The translations under genes were made by a program, and so were the position numbers. A stretch of 64,000 nt of DNA, taken from positions 248,001-312,000 of the forward strand of contig NZ_JABBPN010000002.1 in NCBI RefSeq assembly GCF_012933385.1, given 5' to 3'. Below, in pieces: positions 1-10,291 of this stretch. This stretch comes from Paenibacillus lemnae (lineage in GTDB: Bacteria; Bacillota; Bacilli; Paenibacillales; Paenibacillaceae). The notes under the pieces were generated by a model. That model had not been told where the DNA came from. It was given only the letters and a program-made list of their open reading frames with translations, and searched no databases. Position 1 is the stretch's first letter; each line of letters begins with the position of its first letter.

Positions 1-167
1 CCTTCAGCTTCCAGCTCCTCCGCTTCCGGACACTCCTCCCGGGGCTTCTGATCATTCACTGTTACATTTGCTCCTGACGCATGCAGCACTTTCGCTACCT
101 GCAGCCCGCTTTTGGCCAGTCCAAGCACGATAACTTCCTTGCCGCGGTATTCTTCTGGATGTTTCAT
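1..167 (-). CDS. murD: UDP-N-acetylmuramoyl-L-alanine--D-glutamate ligase, N-terminal part (cut by window edge)
   Basis: Only the first 55 or so codons are present; the rest lies left of the window. MurD adds D-glutamate to UDP-MurNAc-L-Ala in the cytoplasm. The visible part has the family's N-terminal Rossmann-like strand and glycine turn (VIVLGLAKSG, residues 13-22), followed by the second strand ending in NDQKP. The ATG is two bases after the mraY stop, so the gene is the next member of the dcw transcript. Identity rests on the motif plus the mraY-murD order seen in Bacillus. Confidence 0.9.
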   Translation of the reverse strand, partial: MKHPEEYRGKEVIVLGLAKSGLQVAKVLHASGANVTVNDQKPREECPEAEELEAE

Positions 168-169
168 GT

Positions 170-1135
170 CTACAACCCCTTGTTCAGATAAAGTCCGATA
201 CCAGCCAGCAGAATACCTACGGCCCAGAATGTAATGACGACACGCCACTCTGACCAGCCGGATAGTTCAAAATGATGGTGAATCGGACTCATTTTGAATA
301 TGCGCTTGCCCCTTGTTTTAAACGATATCACTTGAAGCACAACGGACAGCATCTCAATGACGAACACACCGCCGATAATCAGGAAGAGCAGCTCACTCTT
401 TGTTACGATTGCAATCGCGCCGATCGCTCCGCCAATGCCAAGAGAGCCTGTATCGCCCATAAATACCTTAGCCGGATGAGCATTGAAGACGAGAAAACCA
501 AGCACGGCACCGATCATGGCTGCCGCACAAAAGGCAGCTGCAAAGGAGGTCGACTGGATGGCGACGAGTGCATAAGCTCCAAATGCGATGGCACTGACGC
601 CAGACAGCAGGCCGTCCAATCCATCAGTGAAGTTGACCGCGTTGCTGATCGCCAGCATCATGATAATAATGAACGGATAATAAAACCATGGGCCCCAATC
701 CAATGACCACTGAATTCCTGGCATGCTGATCGCAGTGCTGTGGCCGTTGGACAGCAAAAGCCAGCACATGATCCCCGAAAACAGCAGCTGACCGAACAGC
801 TTCTGACGCGCTGTCAGACCCAGGGAGCGCTTGAATACAATTTTGATGTAATCATCCATGAATCCGATCAGGCCAAAACCGAGTGTTCCGACCAGCAGAA
901 CATAAAAGCTGTTATCCACCGGTGAAAACTTCAAGAATGTCAGAGTGAAGGCCAGTAAAATGACGACACCGCCCATGGTAGGCGTCCCGGCTTTCTTCAG
1001 GTGACTCTGTGGACCATCATCCCGGACCTGCTGACCGAACTTCATACGTCGAAGCAGCGGAATCAGCAGAGGTGCGGAAATGACAGCTAGTATAAAAGAT
1101 ACACCGATTGTCAGCAATAAGAGTTGAAAGTCCAT
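170..1135 (-). CDS. mraY: Phospho-N-acetylmuramoyl-pentapeptide-transferase
   Basis: Integral membrane enzyme that moves phospho-MurNAc-pentapeptide from UDP to undecaprenyl phosphate, giving lipid I. The 321-residue product has the usual length and about ten hydrophobic segments. Family signatures are intact: the DDYIK aspartates (residues 94-98), NFTDGLDGL (168-176), FMGDTGSL (225-232) and the HHHFE loop (286-290). It lies 4 bp after murF and 2 bp before murD in the same transcript, so it is made with the soluble Mur ligases that supply its substrate. No irregularity seen. Confidence 0.97.
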   Translation of the reverse strand: MDFQLLLLTIGVSFILAVISAPLLIPLLRRMKFGQQVRDDGPQSHLKKAGTPTMGGVVILLAFTLTFLKFSPVDNSFYVLLVGTLGFGLIGFMDDYIKIVFKRSLGLTARQKLFGQLLFSGIMCWLLLSNGHSTAISMPGIQWSLDWGPWFYYPFIIIMMLAISNAVNFTDGLDGLLSGVSAIAFGAYALVAIQSTSFAAAFCAAAMIGAVLGFLVFNAHPAKVFMGDTGSLGIGGAIGAIAIVTKSELLFLIIGGVFVIEMLSVVLQVISFKTRGKRIFKMSPIHHHFELSGWSEWRVVITFWAVGILLAGIGLYLNKGL

Positions 1136-1139
1136 GATA

Positions 1140-2558
1140 TCACCCCCTCACATCATTGTTGCTTGCCGGCAGATTTTTCAATGCTTCGACGACTTCTTCC
1201 AGCTTCATGCCCCGGGAAGCTTTCACCAGCACAACATCTTTACTGGTTACTTCCTTCAAGACCGCTTGAATGAGCGTCGTTTTGTCCGTATATGCTTTGA
1301 CACTTCCTTCCGGCATCCGGCTCTTGGCGGCCTCTGCCATGTGAAGTGAAAGCGGACCGTATGTATACAGCCTGTCAATCTCTCCAGGTGAAATCATGCG
1401 CCCAATCTCCGCGTGGAATTCAATTTCCTGCTCTCCCAGTTCCAGCATGTCCCCGAGTACAGCAATCCGGTTCCGGTAGCCATTCACCCCGCCCAGTACA
1501 TCCAAAGCCGCTTTAACAGACAGCGGACTTGCATTATAAGCATCGTTCAGTACGGTGACGCCGTGGGGCGTTTCAATGCTTTCGACCCGCATGCTTGTCA
1601 GCTTCAACGAAGCAAAGCCTTCCCGGATCTCTTCCTGGGTAACGCCGAAATGACGTGCAGCCGCCATGGCTGCCAGGGCGTTAACCACATTATGTTTACC
1701 GAGCAGCGGAAGACTGAAGCTGTCTTCCGGATGCGAGGCTGCACTGAATATAACTCCCTTTTCATGAAACATCATGCCTGCTGGATAATCATCGTTATCC
1801 TCGCGATTTCCAAATGTGAACGTGACAAGTTCTTCAGGTTTTGCCGTTTCCGGCTCATCCAATACCTGATGAAGCAGCGGCTCATCGCCATGATAAATAA
1901 GCAGACCGCCAGACTTTAATCCGCTGATGATTTCCAGTTTTGCACGAGCGATCTCATGCCGGGAGCCCAGCTGCAGCAGATGGGATTCACCAACATTGGT
2001 AATAACAGCCACATCAGGCCGTGCCATGCCGGAAAGCAGTTCGATTTCATGCCGGCCGCTCATTCCCATTTCGAGAACGGCGATTTCCGTGTCCTGCGGC
2101 ATTTCAAGCACTGTCAGCGGCAGTCCGATCTGATTATTAAAATTCCCCTGGGTTTTGTGCACATTATACCGTGTTGAAAGCAGGGAGGTGACCATATCTT
2201 TCACCGTCGTTTTCCCGTTGCTGCCGGTAATACCCACAACCTTGACCCCGGTCTCAGCCAAATAAGCAGTGGCCAGCGACTGAAGAGCCGCCAGCGTATC
2301 GTCTACGAGAATAACAGCTCCTGCAGGAGGGGCGCTCCGGTCTTTTTGCCACAGTACAGCTTCCGCCCCATTCTTCAAGGCAGATTCTGCAAATTGATGC
2401 CCGTCAAACCGTTCACCAGTGAGCGGTACATACAGACAGCCCTTCTGAATGCTGCGGGAGTCTGTGCTTACTCCCTGTACCATGATGTCTCCATCTTCTT
2501 TACGCATAAGCGCACCGCCGCACATGGCTGCGATGCGTTGTAAGTTATTATGAATCAC
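1140..2558 (-). CDS. murF: UDP-N-acetylmuramoyl-tripeptide--D-alanyl-D-alanine ligase
   Basis: Adds D-Ala-D-Ala to UDP-MurNAc-tripeptide, completing the cytoplasmic pentapeptide precursor. The 472-residue protein has the Mur ligase three-domain layout: N-terminal substrate domain with STDSR (31-35), central ATPase with P-loop GSNGKTT (112-118) and MGMSGRHEIE, then the C-terminal domain containing LNDAYNASP and LGDMLELG. The start is GTG and overlaps the murE stop by one base, which suggests translational coupling. In B. subtilis murF lies outside this cluster beside ddl; its place between murE and mraY is the arrangement I associate with Paenibacillus. Confidence 0.97.
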   Translation of the reverse strand: MIHNNLQRIAAMCGGALMRKEDGDIMVQGVSTDSRSIQKGCLYVPLTGERFDGHQFAESALKNGAEAVLWQKDRSAPPAGAVILVDDTLAALQSLATAYLAETGVKVVGITGSNGKTTVKDMVTSLLSTRYNVHKTQGNFNNQIGLPLTVLEMPQDTEIAVLEMGMSGRHEIELLSGMARPDVAVITNVGESHLLQLGSRHEIARAKLEIISGLKSGGLLIYHGDEPLLHQVLDEPETAKPEELVTFTFGNREDNDDYPAGMMFHEKGVIFSAASHPEDSFSLPLLGKHNVVNALAAMAAARHFGVTQEEIREGFASLKLTSMRVESIETPHGVTVLNDAYNASPLSVKAALDVLGGVNGYRNRIAVLGDMLELGEQEIEFHAEIGRMISPGEIDRLYTYGPLSLHMAEAAKSRMPEGSVKAYTDKTTLIQAVLKEVTSKDVVLVKASRGMKLEEVVEALKNLPASNNDVRG

Positions 2559-4039
2559 TATTGTCTGCCCCTTATCGCTTCTTTTGCAACGATGCGGTCG
2601 TCAAAGTCCAATACTTTGCCGCCGATCAGTTGATAGGTCTCATGACCTTTCCCCGCAATCAATACTACATCTCCCGGGCTTGCCATTTCAATAGCCTTTT
2701 TGATAGCCTCTCGTCGATCCTCAATCAGGAGATACCTTTCGGCAGGTACATTATCCTCTATTAGACCCTTTTCAATATCCTTTAAAATTTGTTCTGGATC
2801 CTCAGATCTGGGGTTATCAGAAGTAATAAACACCATATCGCTCCACTGTGCCGCGATGCGCCCCATAACCGGACGCTTACTCCGGTCCCGGTCGCCGCCG
2901 CAGCCGAACACGGTCAGAATTCGATGTGCAGCGATCTCCTTCACCGTCTTTAATACATTCTCAAGTCCGTCGGGCGTATGCGCATAATCCACAATAACGG
3001 AATAAGGCTGGCCCTCATCAACGGATTCCACACGTCCTTCCACGCCTGAAACTGTCTCCAGGCTCTGCTGTATGAAGGACAGCGGTACGCCTTCAATCAA
3101 TGCTGCAGTGATGGCAGCCAGCGTATTGTACACATTAAAATTGCCGATCAGTTTAAGCTTGATATCTGCACTGCCGCAAAATGTCTCCACGTGGAACGAG
3201 GTTCCCTGAGCCCCGATCTGAATCCGGGATGCGCGCACATCTGCGTCATGATGTATGCCGTAGGTGATTATTTCAGCAGCAGTCAGCTTACTGAACACCC
3301 GAGAGGCTTCGTCATCCACGTTCAGCACGGCGTATTTCCGGCGCTTGGGATCCTTGTCAAAAGCATTGCCCAGCCGGGAGAAAAACAGTCCTTTGGCTGA
3401 ACGGTATTCTTGCAGTGACTGATGATAATCCAGGTGATCCTGGGTCAAATTAGTAAATACCGCTGTGCGAAAATGGGTCCCTTTCACCCTTCCCTGTTCC
3501 AGGGCATGGGAAGAAACCTCCATAACACACATTTGGGTGCCGCTGCGTGACATTTCACTCAAGCTGTGCTGAAGCTCCAGAGCATCCGGCGTTGTACACG
3601 ACATGGGATATGTGTGACCGCCGTATGTCATTCCGATCGTTCCGATCAATCCTGTGGGTAACCCGAAGTCATTCAAGATCTTTGATATCAGCGTCGTCGT
3701 GGTGGTCTTCCCGTTGGTTCCTGTTACGCCGATCATCGTCATGGTATGGCTGGGCTGCCCGTAAAAAGCATCCGCCAGGGCAGCCAGTGCGAACTTGCAG
3801 TCCCGCACGATCACCTGCGTGACCGGTAGATCCATCCTGTGATTAACGACAAGGGCAGCAGCCCCGCGCTTTACCGCTTCTGCAGCATAATCATGTCCAT
3901 CCACGGTATGACCCGGCAGGCATATGAAGAGATCCCCGGGTTTAACCCGTCTGGAATCACTTGTCAGCCCCATGACCTCGGTCTCTTCCCCATCAATAAG
4001 TGCCGCTGTCAGCACAGACGTCAACTCACTCAGCTTCAT
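2558..4039 (-). CDS. murE: UDP-N-acetylmuramoyl-L-alanyl-D-glutamate--2,6-diaminopimelate ligase
   Basis: Adds the third stem residue to the peptidoglycan precursor. The ATP site GTNGKT is at residues 107-112. The specificity motif reads DNPR (408-411), which in this family marks meso-diaminopimelate rather than lysine ligases, so the wall should be the mDAP type. The frame stays open upstream to 4228, but the start chosen is the ATG at 4037-4039: a GGAGG lies 7 bases upstream, whereas the ATG two codons earlier sits almost on it. That gives 493 residues, normal for MurE, and avoids overlap with spoVD. Confidence 0.96.
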   Translation of the reverse strand: MKLSELTSVLTAALIDGEETEVMGLTSDSRRVKPGDLFICLPGHTVDGHDYAAEAVKRGAAALVVNHRMDLPVTQVIVRDCKFALAALADAFYGQPSHTMTMIGVTGTNGKTTTTTLISKILNDFGLPTGLIGTIGMTYGGHTYPMSCTTPDALELQHSLSEMSRSGTQMCVMEVSSHALEQGRVKGTHFRTAVFTNLTQDHLDYHQSLQEYRSAKGLFFSRLGNAFDKDPKRRKYAVLNVDDEASRVFSKLTAAEIITYGIHHDADVRASRIQIGAQGTSFHVETFCGSADIKLKLIGNFNVYNTLAAITAALIEGVPLSFIQQSLETVSGVEGRVESVDEGQPYSVIVDYAHTPDGLENVLKTVKEIAAHRILTVFGCGGDRDRSKRPVMGRIAAQWSDMVFITSDNPRSEDPEQILKDIEKGLIEDNVPAERYLLIEDRREAIKKAIEMASPGDVVLIAGKGHETYQLIGGKVLDFDDRIVAKEAIRGRQ

Positions 4040-4100
4040 TGTCATCCCTCCAAATGTGGTGACACGCTCTTCAATCCTCTTCTGCTCAAAAAAGGAGATA

Positions 4101-6047
4101 TTAATGACTATGCTCCTTCTCCGGGGATGCATTCCCCATATATATTCGGATTGTCGAACCGCGTTCCACCCGGCTTCCCGGTTTTGGAGCCTGATTGATG
4201 ACGGTGCTGCCTGTGCCTGATTTGGCAAGATTGAAGTTCATGTTGAGGTCTTCGTACAAATCCTGAACGGTTGCCCCGACCAGATTCGGTACGGTGACAA
4301 TCGGTGTTTCTCCGTATTTATACTCTCTGGACAGCTGGTCACTTCGTTTGGGAACCTGCAGGTAATGCAGAGAATCCTCAAGAATGTTTTGAACGATCGG
4401 AGCGGCCACCACGCCGCCAAACTGAATCCCTTTCGGATTGTCAACCGCCGTATATACGACAATCTCAGGATCATCCGCCGGTGCAAAACCGATGAAGGAT
4501 ACGATGTGTTCCGTTGAAGAGTAACGGCCGTTTATAACCTTTTGTGCGGTTCCCGTCTTGCCGCCGACGCGATATCCATCAATGAATGCGGGCCGCCCCG
4601 TTCCTTTTGCTACAACACTCTCCAGCGCCTCTCTTACCTGTCTGGACGTATCTTCTGATATCACCTGTCTGACCGGCTCCGGTTTTATTTCGCTTACGAC
4701 TTCGCCGGTCTCGGGGTGGATCCAGGCTTTAGCAATATGAGGCGTAAAGAGCTTACCTCCATTAATGGCCGCTGAAACAGCCGCCACCTGCTGAATGGGT
4801 GTAACGGACACCCCTTGTCCGAACGCCGTTGTCGCCAGCTCAACCGGTCCAACCCGGGACAGCTTGAATAGAATCCCGTTCTCCTCACCGATCAGGTCAA
4901 TGCCTGTCTTCGTACCAAATCCGAAGTCCCGGATGTATTGGAACAGACTTTCTTTACCCAGCTTTTGACCTAATGCCACAAATCCCGGGTTGCAGGAATT
5001 TTGAACAACTTCCATAAAGGTCTGGCTGCCGTGCCCTCCCCGTTTCCAGCAGCGGAGCCGTGCTCCTCCCACTTCCACCGCGCCGGAATCAAAAAAGTGA
5101 TCGTTTTTCAGGTTCACCTTTCCCTCTTCCAATGCAGCAGCGAGTGTTATGATCTTGAACGTTGACCCCGGTTCGTAAGTCATCCAAATTGGCAGATTGC
5201 GGTTATATACCGCCGAATCGGCTTCCTTATATTGTGCCGGAGAATAGCCCGGCCTGCTGGCCATCGCCAGAATCTCCCCATTCTTCGGATTCATAGCAAT
5301 CGCCCAGCTGGCATTCGCCTGATACTTCACCATCGCTTGATCCAGCTCTCGCTCCATAATGGACTGAATGGATTTATCCAGCGTCAGCTCCAAGTGAAGT
5401 CCATCCCGGGGTTCCATATACTTCTCCGACGACCCTGGCATTAACCGACCGCCAGCATCTGATAAGTAGGAGATGCTCCCGTTCAAGCCGCTAAGCTTGT
5501 CATCGAATTTCTTTTCTGTACCTGTGAGTCCCTGGTTGTCAATTCCGGTAAAACCCAGAATATGTGCTGCCAGACTTCCATAAGGATAGTAACGCATATT
5601 GTCTTCGGCAACGACGATACCCGGCAGCTTCAAATCACGAATTTCCTGAGCCAGCTCCATCGTAATTTTTCGTCCGCCGGGTTTGAGCCGTTCCACCATG
5701 GAACCTCTTTTTGTAATGATCTTCTTGACATCTGCCGTATTCATGCCGAGTTTCGATGCCAGCAGTTCCGCTGTCTTGTCCGGCTCCTTGATTTGAACCG
5801 GGATTGCCATGATGGTTGGTGTGCTGATATTGGTCACTAGGGCTTCTCCGTTACGGTCCAGTATATTCCCTCGCTCTGCCGTAAAGGGAATATTGCGCCG
5901 CCACAACTCTTCGGCCTTGGCAGACAGTTCAGCCCCTTCACCTAACTGAACATATGCCAGACGGATGACAATAGCACCAAACATAATAATCAGAAATATC
6001 AGGCTCCAAAACAGGCGCCTCCGACGGGATAATGCAGAAAATTTCAT
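4101..6047 (-). CDS. spoVD: Sporulation-specific class B penicillin-binding protein SpoVD
   Basis: Class B transpeptidase that, in Bacillus, works with SpoVE on spore cortex synthesis from the outer forespore membrane. The 648-residue protein has one N-terminal membrane anchor (about residues 12-32), a dimerisation domain, then a transpeptidase domain with STFK (nucleophile Ser295), SCN (351-353) and KTG (497-499), and one C-terminal PASTA domain (about 585-642). A single PASTA domain and the position between pbpB and murE distinguish SpoVD from PBP2B. The ATG at 6047 follows GGGAGG by 8-9 bases; a TTG seven codons upstream has no such site. Confidence 0.9.
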   Translation of the reverse strand: MKFSALSRRRRLFWSLIFLIIMFGAIVIRLAYVQLGEGAELSAKAEELWRRNIPFTAERGNILDRNGEALVTNISTPTIMAIPVQIKEPDKTAELLASKLGMNTADVKKIITKRGSMVERLKPGGRKITMELAQEIRDLKLPGIVVAEDNMRYYPYGSLAAHILGFTGIDNQGLTGTEKKFDDKLSGLNGSISYLSDAGGRLMPGSSEKYMEPRDGLHLELTLDKSIQSIMERELDQAMVKYQANASWAIAMNPKNGEILAMASRPGYSPAQYKEADSAVYNRNLPIWMTYEPGSTFKIITLAAALEEGKVNLKNDHFFDSGAVEVGGARLRCWKRGGHGSQTFMEVVQNSCNPGFVALGQKLGKESLFQYIRDFGFGTKTGIDLIGEENGILFKLSRVGPVELATTAFGQGVSVTPIQQVAAVSAAINGGKLFTPHIAKAWIHPETGEVVSEIKPEPVRQVISEDTSRQVREALESVVAKGTGRPAFIDGYRVGGKTGTAQKVINGRYSSTEHIVSFIGFAPADDPEIVVYTAVDNPKGIQFGGVVAAPIVQNILEDSLHYLQVPKRSDQLSREYKYGETPIVTVPNLVGATVQDLYEDLNMNFNLAKSGTGSTVINQAPKPGSRVERGSTIRIYMGNASPEKEHSH

Positions 6048-6131
6048 AGCGATTCCCTCCCTATTCAACCATTCAGCCCATAAGTATGTTTTATCTCATG
6101 AGTATTCGGTTGAAGCCTGGGATAGAACAAG

Positions 6132-8369
6132 CTATTCCTCGCCTTCCTCCTCGGTGCTGCTGCCAGATGGATCGGCTTCTTCTTCGGTTGAGGCGCCTTC
6201 CTTCTCTTTCACAGATTCTGCAGCTGACTGAAGCGTCAGATAGACCACACGGCCATCCTTCTCTTTCGTTTCCTTTTGGTCCACAATATAGCCTTCTCCC
6301 TTAACGTTAACCTTGACCTTGAGCAGTGTCAGGATTTCCAGTGCGTCTCGGAGGGACTCACCGCGCATATCAGGGATTTTCATCTTGGCTGCATCCTCTG
6401 TCATTAGATAAATCCGCTGTCCTGTGGATATCGGATCACCCGGTGCAGGATACTGCTTCACAAGCGTACTGCCGCTTCCCAGTACTTCAAAGACAAAGCC
6501 TTCGGCCAGAAGCTTGGTACGGACATCCTTGGTCTTCATGCCGGACAGATCCGGTGTGACTCTGATATCAGCTGGAGCTGCCGGTGCAGCCTGTTCTTTA
6601 TCCTTCTCATCTGTTCCTTCCGTCTTCGGGACTCCCCAATACTTGAGGCTCTGGGATACAATCTTTTGAAATACCGGTGCAGCTACCGCACCGCCCCCGC
6701 TCTGTTCATTCGGTTCATCCACAATGACGATTACGGCAATCTTGGGATCATCCACAGGTGCATAACCGATAAAGGATGCCACCAGCTTGGATGTATCGCT
6801 GTAGTCTCCCTTGACGGAGGTGCCCGTCTTTCCCGCTACGCGGTAACCATCGATATAGGCTTTCCAACCTGTACCTTGCTTCTGGTCCGCTACGACCTGC
6901 TCCAGATATCCGCCTGTCTTTCTGGCAGCTTCTGGTGTGATGATCTGCCGAATCAGCTCCGGTTGAATCACCTGTACGTCACCCGTATTCGGATCCTGAA
7001 TTTCCTTCACAATCTGTGGTTTCAGCAGCTTCCCGCCATTTGCTACTGCTGAAATCGCTGCAATCTGCTGAATTGGAGTTACAGATACTGCATAACCGTA
7101 TGGAACGGTAGAGATATCAATATCCCGGCTCATATTCAGCACACCTAAACCTTCACCTGGCAGATCTATGCCAGTCTTTTCATTAAATCCAAATAAGTTA
7201 ATATAATTGGTCAGACGTTCTTTACCGAGCATTTCGTAACCAAGTTTGACAAAGGCTACATTACTGGAGCGCTTCACGCCTTCCAGATAGGTGATCATGC
7301 CCCAGCCGTCTCTTTTAATATCATAGTGTGTTCTGCCCCCGGCTCGAATAGAACCGGACTGATAGTACGCATTGGGATCGAACAAGTTCTCTTGTATTGC
7401 GCTCGCCAGGGTAACAATCTTGAAGGTCGAGCCCGGCTCATACGTGGAACGAATGGCATGATTATAATAATTGCTGTAATCCGGTGCATCCCAGTACGTA
7501 TTGGGATCGAAGGTAGGCAAATTGGCCATACCCAAAATTTCCATCGTGTTCGGATCTGCTGCAATAACGGTCATACTAACAGGTCTGATTTCCTCGTATG
7601 CTTCACGCATGGCATCTTCGATAAAATACTGAATGGTATCATCGATTGTCAGCTTGATGTTCTTGCCGTTTTTTGCAGGCTGATACACATCGTCTGCAGA
7701 AGGAAGCTTGACGCCCTTCTTGTCGCTTTTATACTTGGCGAATCCATCCACGCCTTTCAGCTCTTCATCAAACCTGAGCTCAAAGCCATCCTTGGCAGCT
7801 CCCTGCCTGTCGGTGTATCCGAGAATATGAGCTGCCAGCGAGTTGCGGGGATAAAAGCGCTTATTCTGTGAAATGAGATCAATGCCTGATTCCGCCACCT
7901 TGCCCTCTGAAGACAGCTTGGCTTCCAGCTCACTTCTAAGCGCCTCAACCTGCTTGCGCTTGTCCTCATTAATCTTCCATCCCTCGTTCCGTACTTCACG
8001 GTTCACGAGGTAATTGCCTTTGCTGTCCTTAGCGGTTACCAGCTTTACCAGCTCATCTTCTTTCTTGCCCAGCACTTTATGCAGGCCTTTAACGACTTCA
8101 TCCTGAAGGTCATTCGCTTGAATCACCTTCGGATTGACGACAACGGTATATGCCGGTGCATCCATCGCCAGAATGTCGCCGTCTCGATCCGCAATGGTCC
8201 CCCGGGAAGCCGTCAATTTTTGCTCACGGTCCCAGTTTTTCATCGCCCGCTCCCGCCAGACATCGTTATCCACAACCTGAAGCCAGAAGATACGACCAAT
8301 CAATAAAGCAAAAAAGAGGGTAATCAATCCCCCTATAAGCAATGAACGCATTTTAATTTTTTTTATCAT
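6132..8369 (-). CDS. pbpB: Division penicillin-binding protein 2B (class B transpeptidase, two PASTA domains)
   Basis: Septal cross-linking enzyme, partner of FtsW and of FtsL encoded just upstream. The 745 residues comprise a membrane anchor (about 9-30), the PBP dimerisation domain, and a transpeptidase domain with STFK (Ser314), SSN (368-370) and KTG (514-516). Two PASTA domains follow (about 603-658 and 662-715), then a Glu/Ser-rich acidic tail of roughly 25 residues. Two PASTA domains are typical of PBP2B; the acidic tail looks unstructured and may be lineage-specific. The gene follows ftsL by 21 bp and precedes spoVD. Confidence 0.93.
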   Translation of the reverse strand: MIKKIKMRSLLIGGLITLFFALLIGRIFWLQVVDNDVWRERAMKNWDREQKLTASRGTIADRDGDILAMDAPAYTVVVNPKVIQANDLQDEVVKGLHKVLGKKEDELVKLVTAKDSKGNYLVNREVRNEGWKINEDKRKQVEALRSELEAKLSSEGKVAESGIDLISQNKRFYPRNSLAAHILGYTDRQGAAKDGFELRFDEELKGVDGFAKYKSDKKGVKLPSADDVYQPAKNGKNIKLTIDDTIQYFIEDAMREAYEEIRPVSMTVIAADPNTMEILGMANLPTFDPNTYWDAPDYSNYYNHAIRSTYEPGSTFKIVTLASAIQENLFDPNAYYQSGSIRAGGRTHYDIKRDGWGMITYLEGVKRSSNVAFVKLGYEMLGKERLTNYINLFGFNEKTGIDLPGEGLGVLNMSRDIDISTVPYGYAVSVTPIQQIAAISAVANGGKLLKPQIVKEIQDPNTGDVQVIQPELIRQIITPEAARKTGGYLEQVVADQKQGTGWKAYIDGYRVAGKTGTSVKGDYSDTSKLVASFIGYAPVDDPKIAVIVIVDEPNEQSGGGAVAAPVFQKIVSQSLKYWGVPKTEGTDEKDKEQAAPAAPADIRVTPDLSGMKTKDVRTKLLAEGFVFEVLGSGSTLVKQYPAPGDPISTGQRIYLMTEDAAKMKIPDMRGESLRDALEILTLLKVKVNVKGEGYIVDQKETKEKDGRVVYLTLQSAAESVKEKEGASTEEEADPSGSSTEEEGEE

Positions 8370-8390
8370 CGGTTTAACCTCACTACCGTT

Positions 8391-8795
8391 TTAGTTTCCC
8401 GACGCCTTGCCTGCGGTTCCAGTTTGTTTGGAGTATGCCGGAACATGAATGGCATCATTTTGCTCAACCTGCACGAATCCGAGCTCCTTCGCTTTCCGAA
8501 CGATGTCCATCTCCAGTGTCTGCTTTTCTACTTCCAGGATGCCCATGCTGGTGCCGGCTTTCCGGATTTCGATTTCGGACTGCTGAATCTGGCGGTTTAG
8601 CTCATATACCTTGACATGTCCCATTCCAATCCAGCCCATGACTACCACCACGAACAGGACGGACAGCAGGTATAACATTTTTTCCTTTTGAGGCAGCGGG
8701 GAACGACGCTTGATGACAGTGGTTTTCTCAACATATCCGGTTTGGCGTTCCTTCTGTCTCTCCTGAACGGCCAGGTTGCCGCGAGTGTAGGCCAT
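8391..8795 (-). CDS. ftsL: Cell division protein FtsL
   Basis: Small bitopic divisome protein that, with DivIC and DivIB, recruits and activates the septal synthase. The 134-residue product has a basic cytoplasmic N-terminus, a single transmembrane helix at about 41-58, then an extracytoplasmic coiled coil (about 62-105) and a short tail. FtsL sequences diverge greatly, so the name depends on this architecture and on position between rsmH and pbpB. An AAGGAG lies 9 bases before the ATG. Confidence 0.88.
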   Translation of the reverse strand: MAYTRGNLAVQERQKERQTGYVEKTTVIKRRSPLPQKEKMLYLLSVLFVVVVMGWIGMGHVKVYELNRQIQQSEIEIRKAGTSMGILEVEKQTLEMDIVRKAKELGFVQVEQNDAIHVPAYSKQTGTAGKASGN

Positions 8796-8825
8796 GGCTG
8801 AATTCTCCTTACTGTGTATTGTCGT

Positions 8826-9779
8826 TTACAGTTTCTCCGCCACACGCAGCTTCGCTGAACGGGCACGCGGGTTCATTTCAATCTCTGCTTCACCCGGAAT
8901 CATCGGTTTCCGGTTCACGAGTTTCAGGGTACCCTGACCGCCTCCGCAAACACACATCGGAAAATCAGGCGGACAGGTGCACTTGGCAACATAACTGCTG
9001 AAGATTTGTTTGCAGATTCGGTCTTCCAGGGAGTGAAACGTAATGACAGAAACTCTTCCTCCCGGTTTCAGACAATTTACGGCTTGATGAAGTGCATCTT
9101 CAAATGCTTTGAGCTCATCATTGACCGCAATCCGCAGTGCCTGAAAGCTCCGTTTAGCAGGATGACCGCCTGTACGGCGTGCTGCTGCCGGTATGCCTTC
9201 TTTAATCAGCTCGACCAGCTCGCCTGTCGTTTTCACGGGCTGCTCTGCTCTTTTTTCACAAATGACTTTGGCGATCCGTCTTGAGAATTTCTCCTCGCCA
9301 TACTGAAACAAGATACGGGCAATTTCCTTCTCCGGCCATTCATTAATGATCTCGGCAGCTGTCAATTCAGCAGACTGGTCCATTCTCATATCCAGAGGTG
9401 CATCATGATTGTAGCTGAAGCCCCTTTCCCCTTCATCGAACTGGGGGGAGGATACGCCAAGGTCGAACAAAATGCCGTCAACCCGGGAAATTCCATCAGC
9501 ATCCGGTTCCACTTCTCTTTGAAGAACCTCCTGAAGATCCCGGAAATTCGTCTTGACCAGTGTCACCTTGCCTTCATAAGGCTTTAGAATCTGCAGCGCG
9601 TTGTCCAGCGCCCAATCATCCTGATCCAAGGCAATCAGACGGCCATGTTCACTCAGTTTGGAAGCAATCAGAGAACTGTGTCCTGCTCCTCCGAGGGTGC
9701 AATCTACATAAATCCCTTCCGGTTGGATGCGCAGCCCTTCTGTCGCTTCCTCTTTAAGCACTGTGATGTGATGAAACAA
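8826..9779 (-). CDS. rsmH: 16S rRNA (cytosine(1402)-N4)-methyltransferase
   Basis: SAM-dependent methyltransferase (formerly MraW) acting on C1402 in the ribosomal P site. The SAM-binding glycine motif GGAGHS is at residues 30-35, followed by [11 protein letters not shown] and [15 protein letters not shown], all family signatures. The start chosen is TTG at 9777-9779, giving 317 residues beginning [11 protein letters not shown] as is usual for the family, with GGAGG 8 bases upstream. An in-frame TTG eight codons earlier exists but lacks a comparable ribosome site. Confidence 0.95.
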   Translation of the reverse strand: MFHHITVLKEEATEGLRIQPEGIYVDCTLGGAGHSSLIASKLSEHGRLIALDQDDWALDNALQILKPYEGKVTLVKTNFRDLQEVLQREVEPDADGISRVDGILFDLGVSSPQFDEGERGFSYNHDAPLDMRMDQSAELTAAEIINEWPEKEIARILFQYGEEKFSRRIAKVICEKRAEQPVKTTGELVELIKEGIPAAARRTGGHPAKRSFQALRIAVNDELKAFEDALHQAVNCLKPGGRVSVITFHSLEDRICKQIFSSYVAKCTCPPDFPMCVCGGGQGTLKLVNRKPMIPGEAEIEMNPRARSAKLRVAEKL

Positions 9780-9833
9780 GCTGCACTCCTCCAAAAATTT
9801 CAAATCATCCTAAACATGTGTATGTACGGATTT

Positions 9834-10271
9834 CTAAAGGTCCACATCAAAGTCGACCAGTTTCTCAGCGATGTCGTTAAATGCTTCTTCCGACTGTTGA
9901 TAGTATTCATTCCATTTGTCTTTGCTCCAGATCTCCACCCGGCTGGAAACGCCGATAATCACGCATTCCTTATCCAGCTTCGCAAACTCTCTGAGATTCA
10001 CCGGTAAATTTACCCTTCCCTGTTTGTCCCACTCGCATTCTGAAGCGCCTGAGAAAAAGAAACGTGTAAATGCACGGGCATCGGATTTCATGAGCGGCAA
10101 AGATTTAAGCTTTTGTTCCATGATGGCCCATTCTTCACGTGGGTATACAAAGAGACACTGATCGAGTCCGCGGGTCACAATAAAAGAGCTTCCAAGGAGT
10201 TCCCGAAATTTCGCAGGGATAATGACTCTCCCTTTATCGTCGATGTTATGCTGAAACTCCCCCATGAACAT
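9834..10271 (-). CDS. mraZ: Transcriptional regulator MraZ
   Basis: First gene of the dcw operon and its DNA-binding regulator. The 145-residue protein carries the two tandem SpoVT/AbrB-like folds of the family, each with the DKGRV-type turn ([13 protein letters not shown] near residue 11 and [13 protein letters not shown] near 82). MraZ forms rings that bind GTGG-type repeats before its own gene; such repeats are present directly upstream (10292-10325), which supports autoregulation. Two ATGs (10271 and 10265) are possible starts; the first gives the usual length. Confidence 0.95.
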   Translation of the reverse strand: MFMGEFQHNIDDKGRVIIPAKFRELLGSSFIVTRGLDQCLFVYPREEWAIMEQKLKSLPLMKSDARAFTRFFFSGASECEWDKQGRVNLPVNLREFAKLDKECVIIGVSSRVEIWSKDKWNEYYQQSEEAFNDIAEKLVDFDVDL

Positions 10272-10291
10272 CAGTCTCTCTCACTCCTTAA

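Noticed and set aside
4040..4228. N-terminal extension of murE into the spoVD end
   Set aside because: The extension overlaps spoVD out of frame, has no ribosome site, and MurE of normal length starts at 4039 with a good one.
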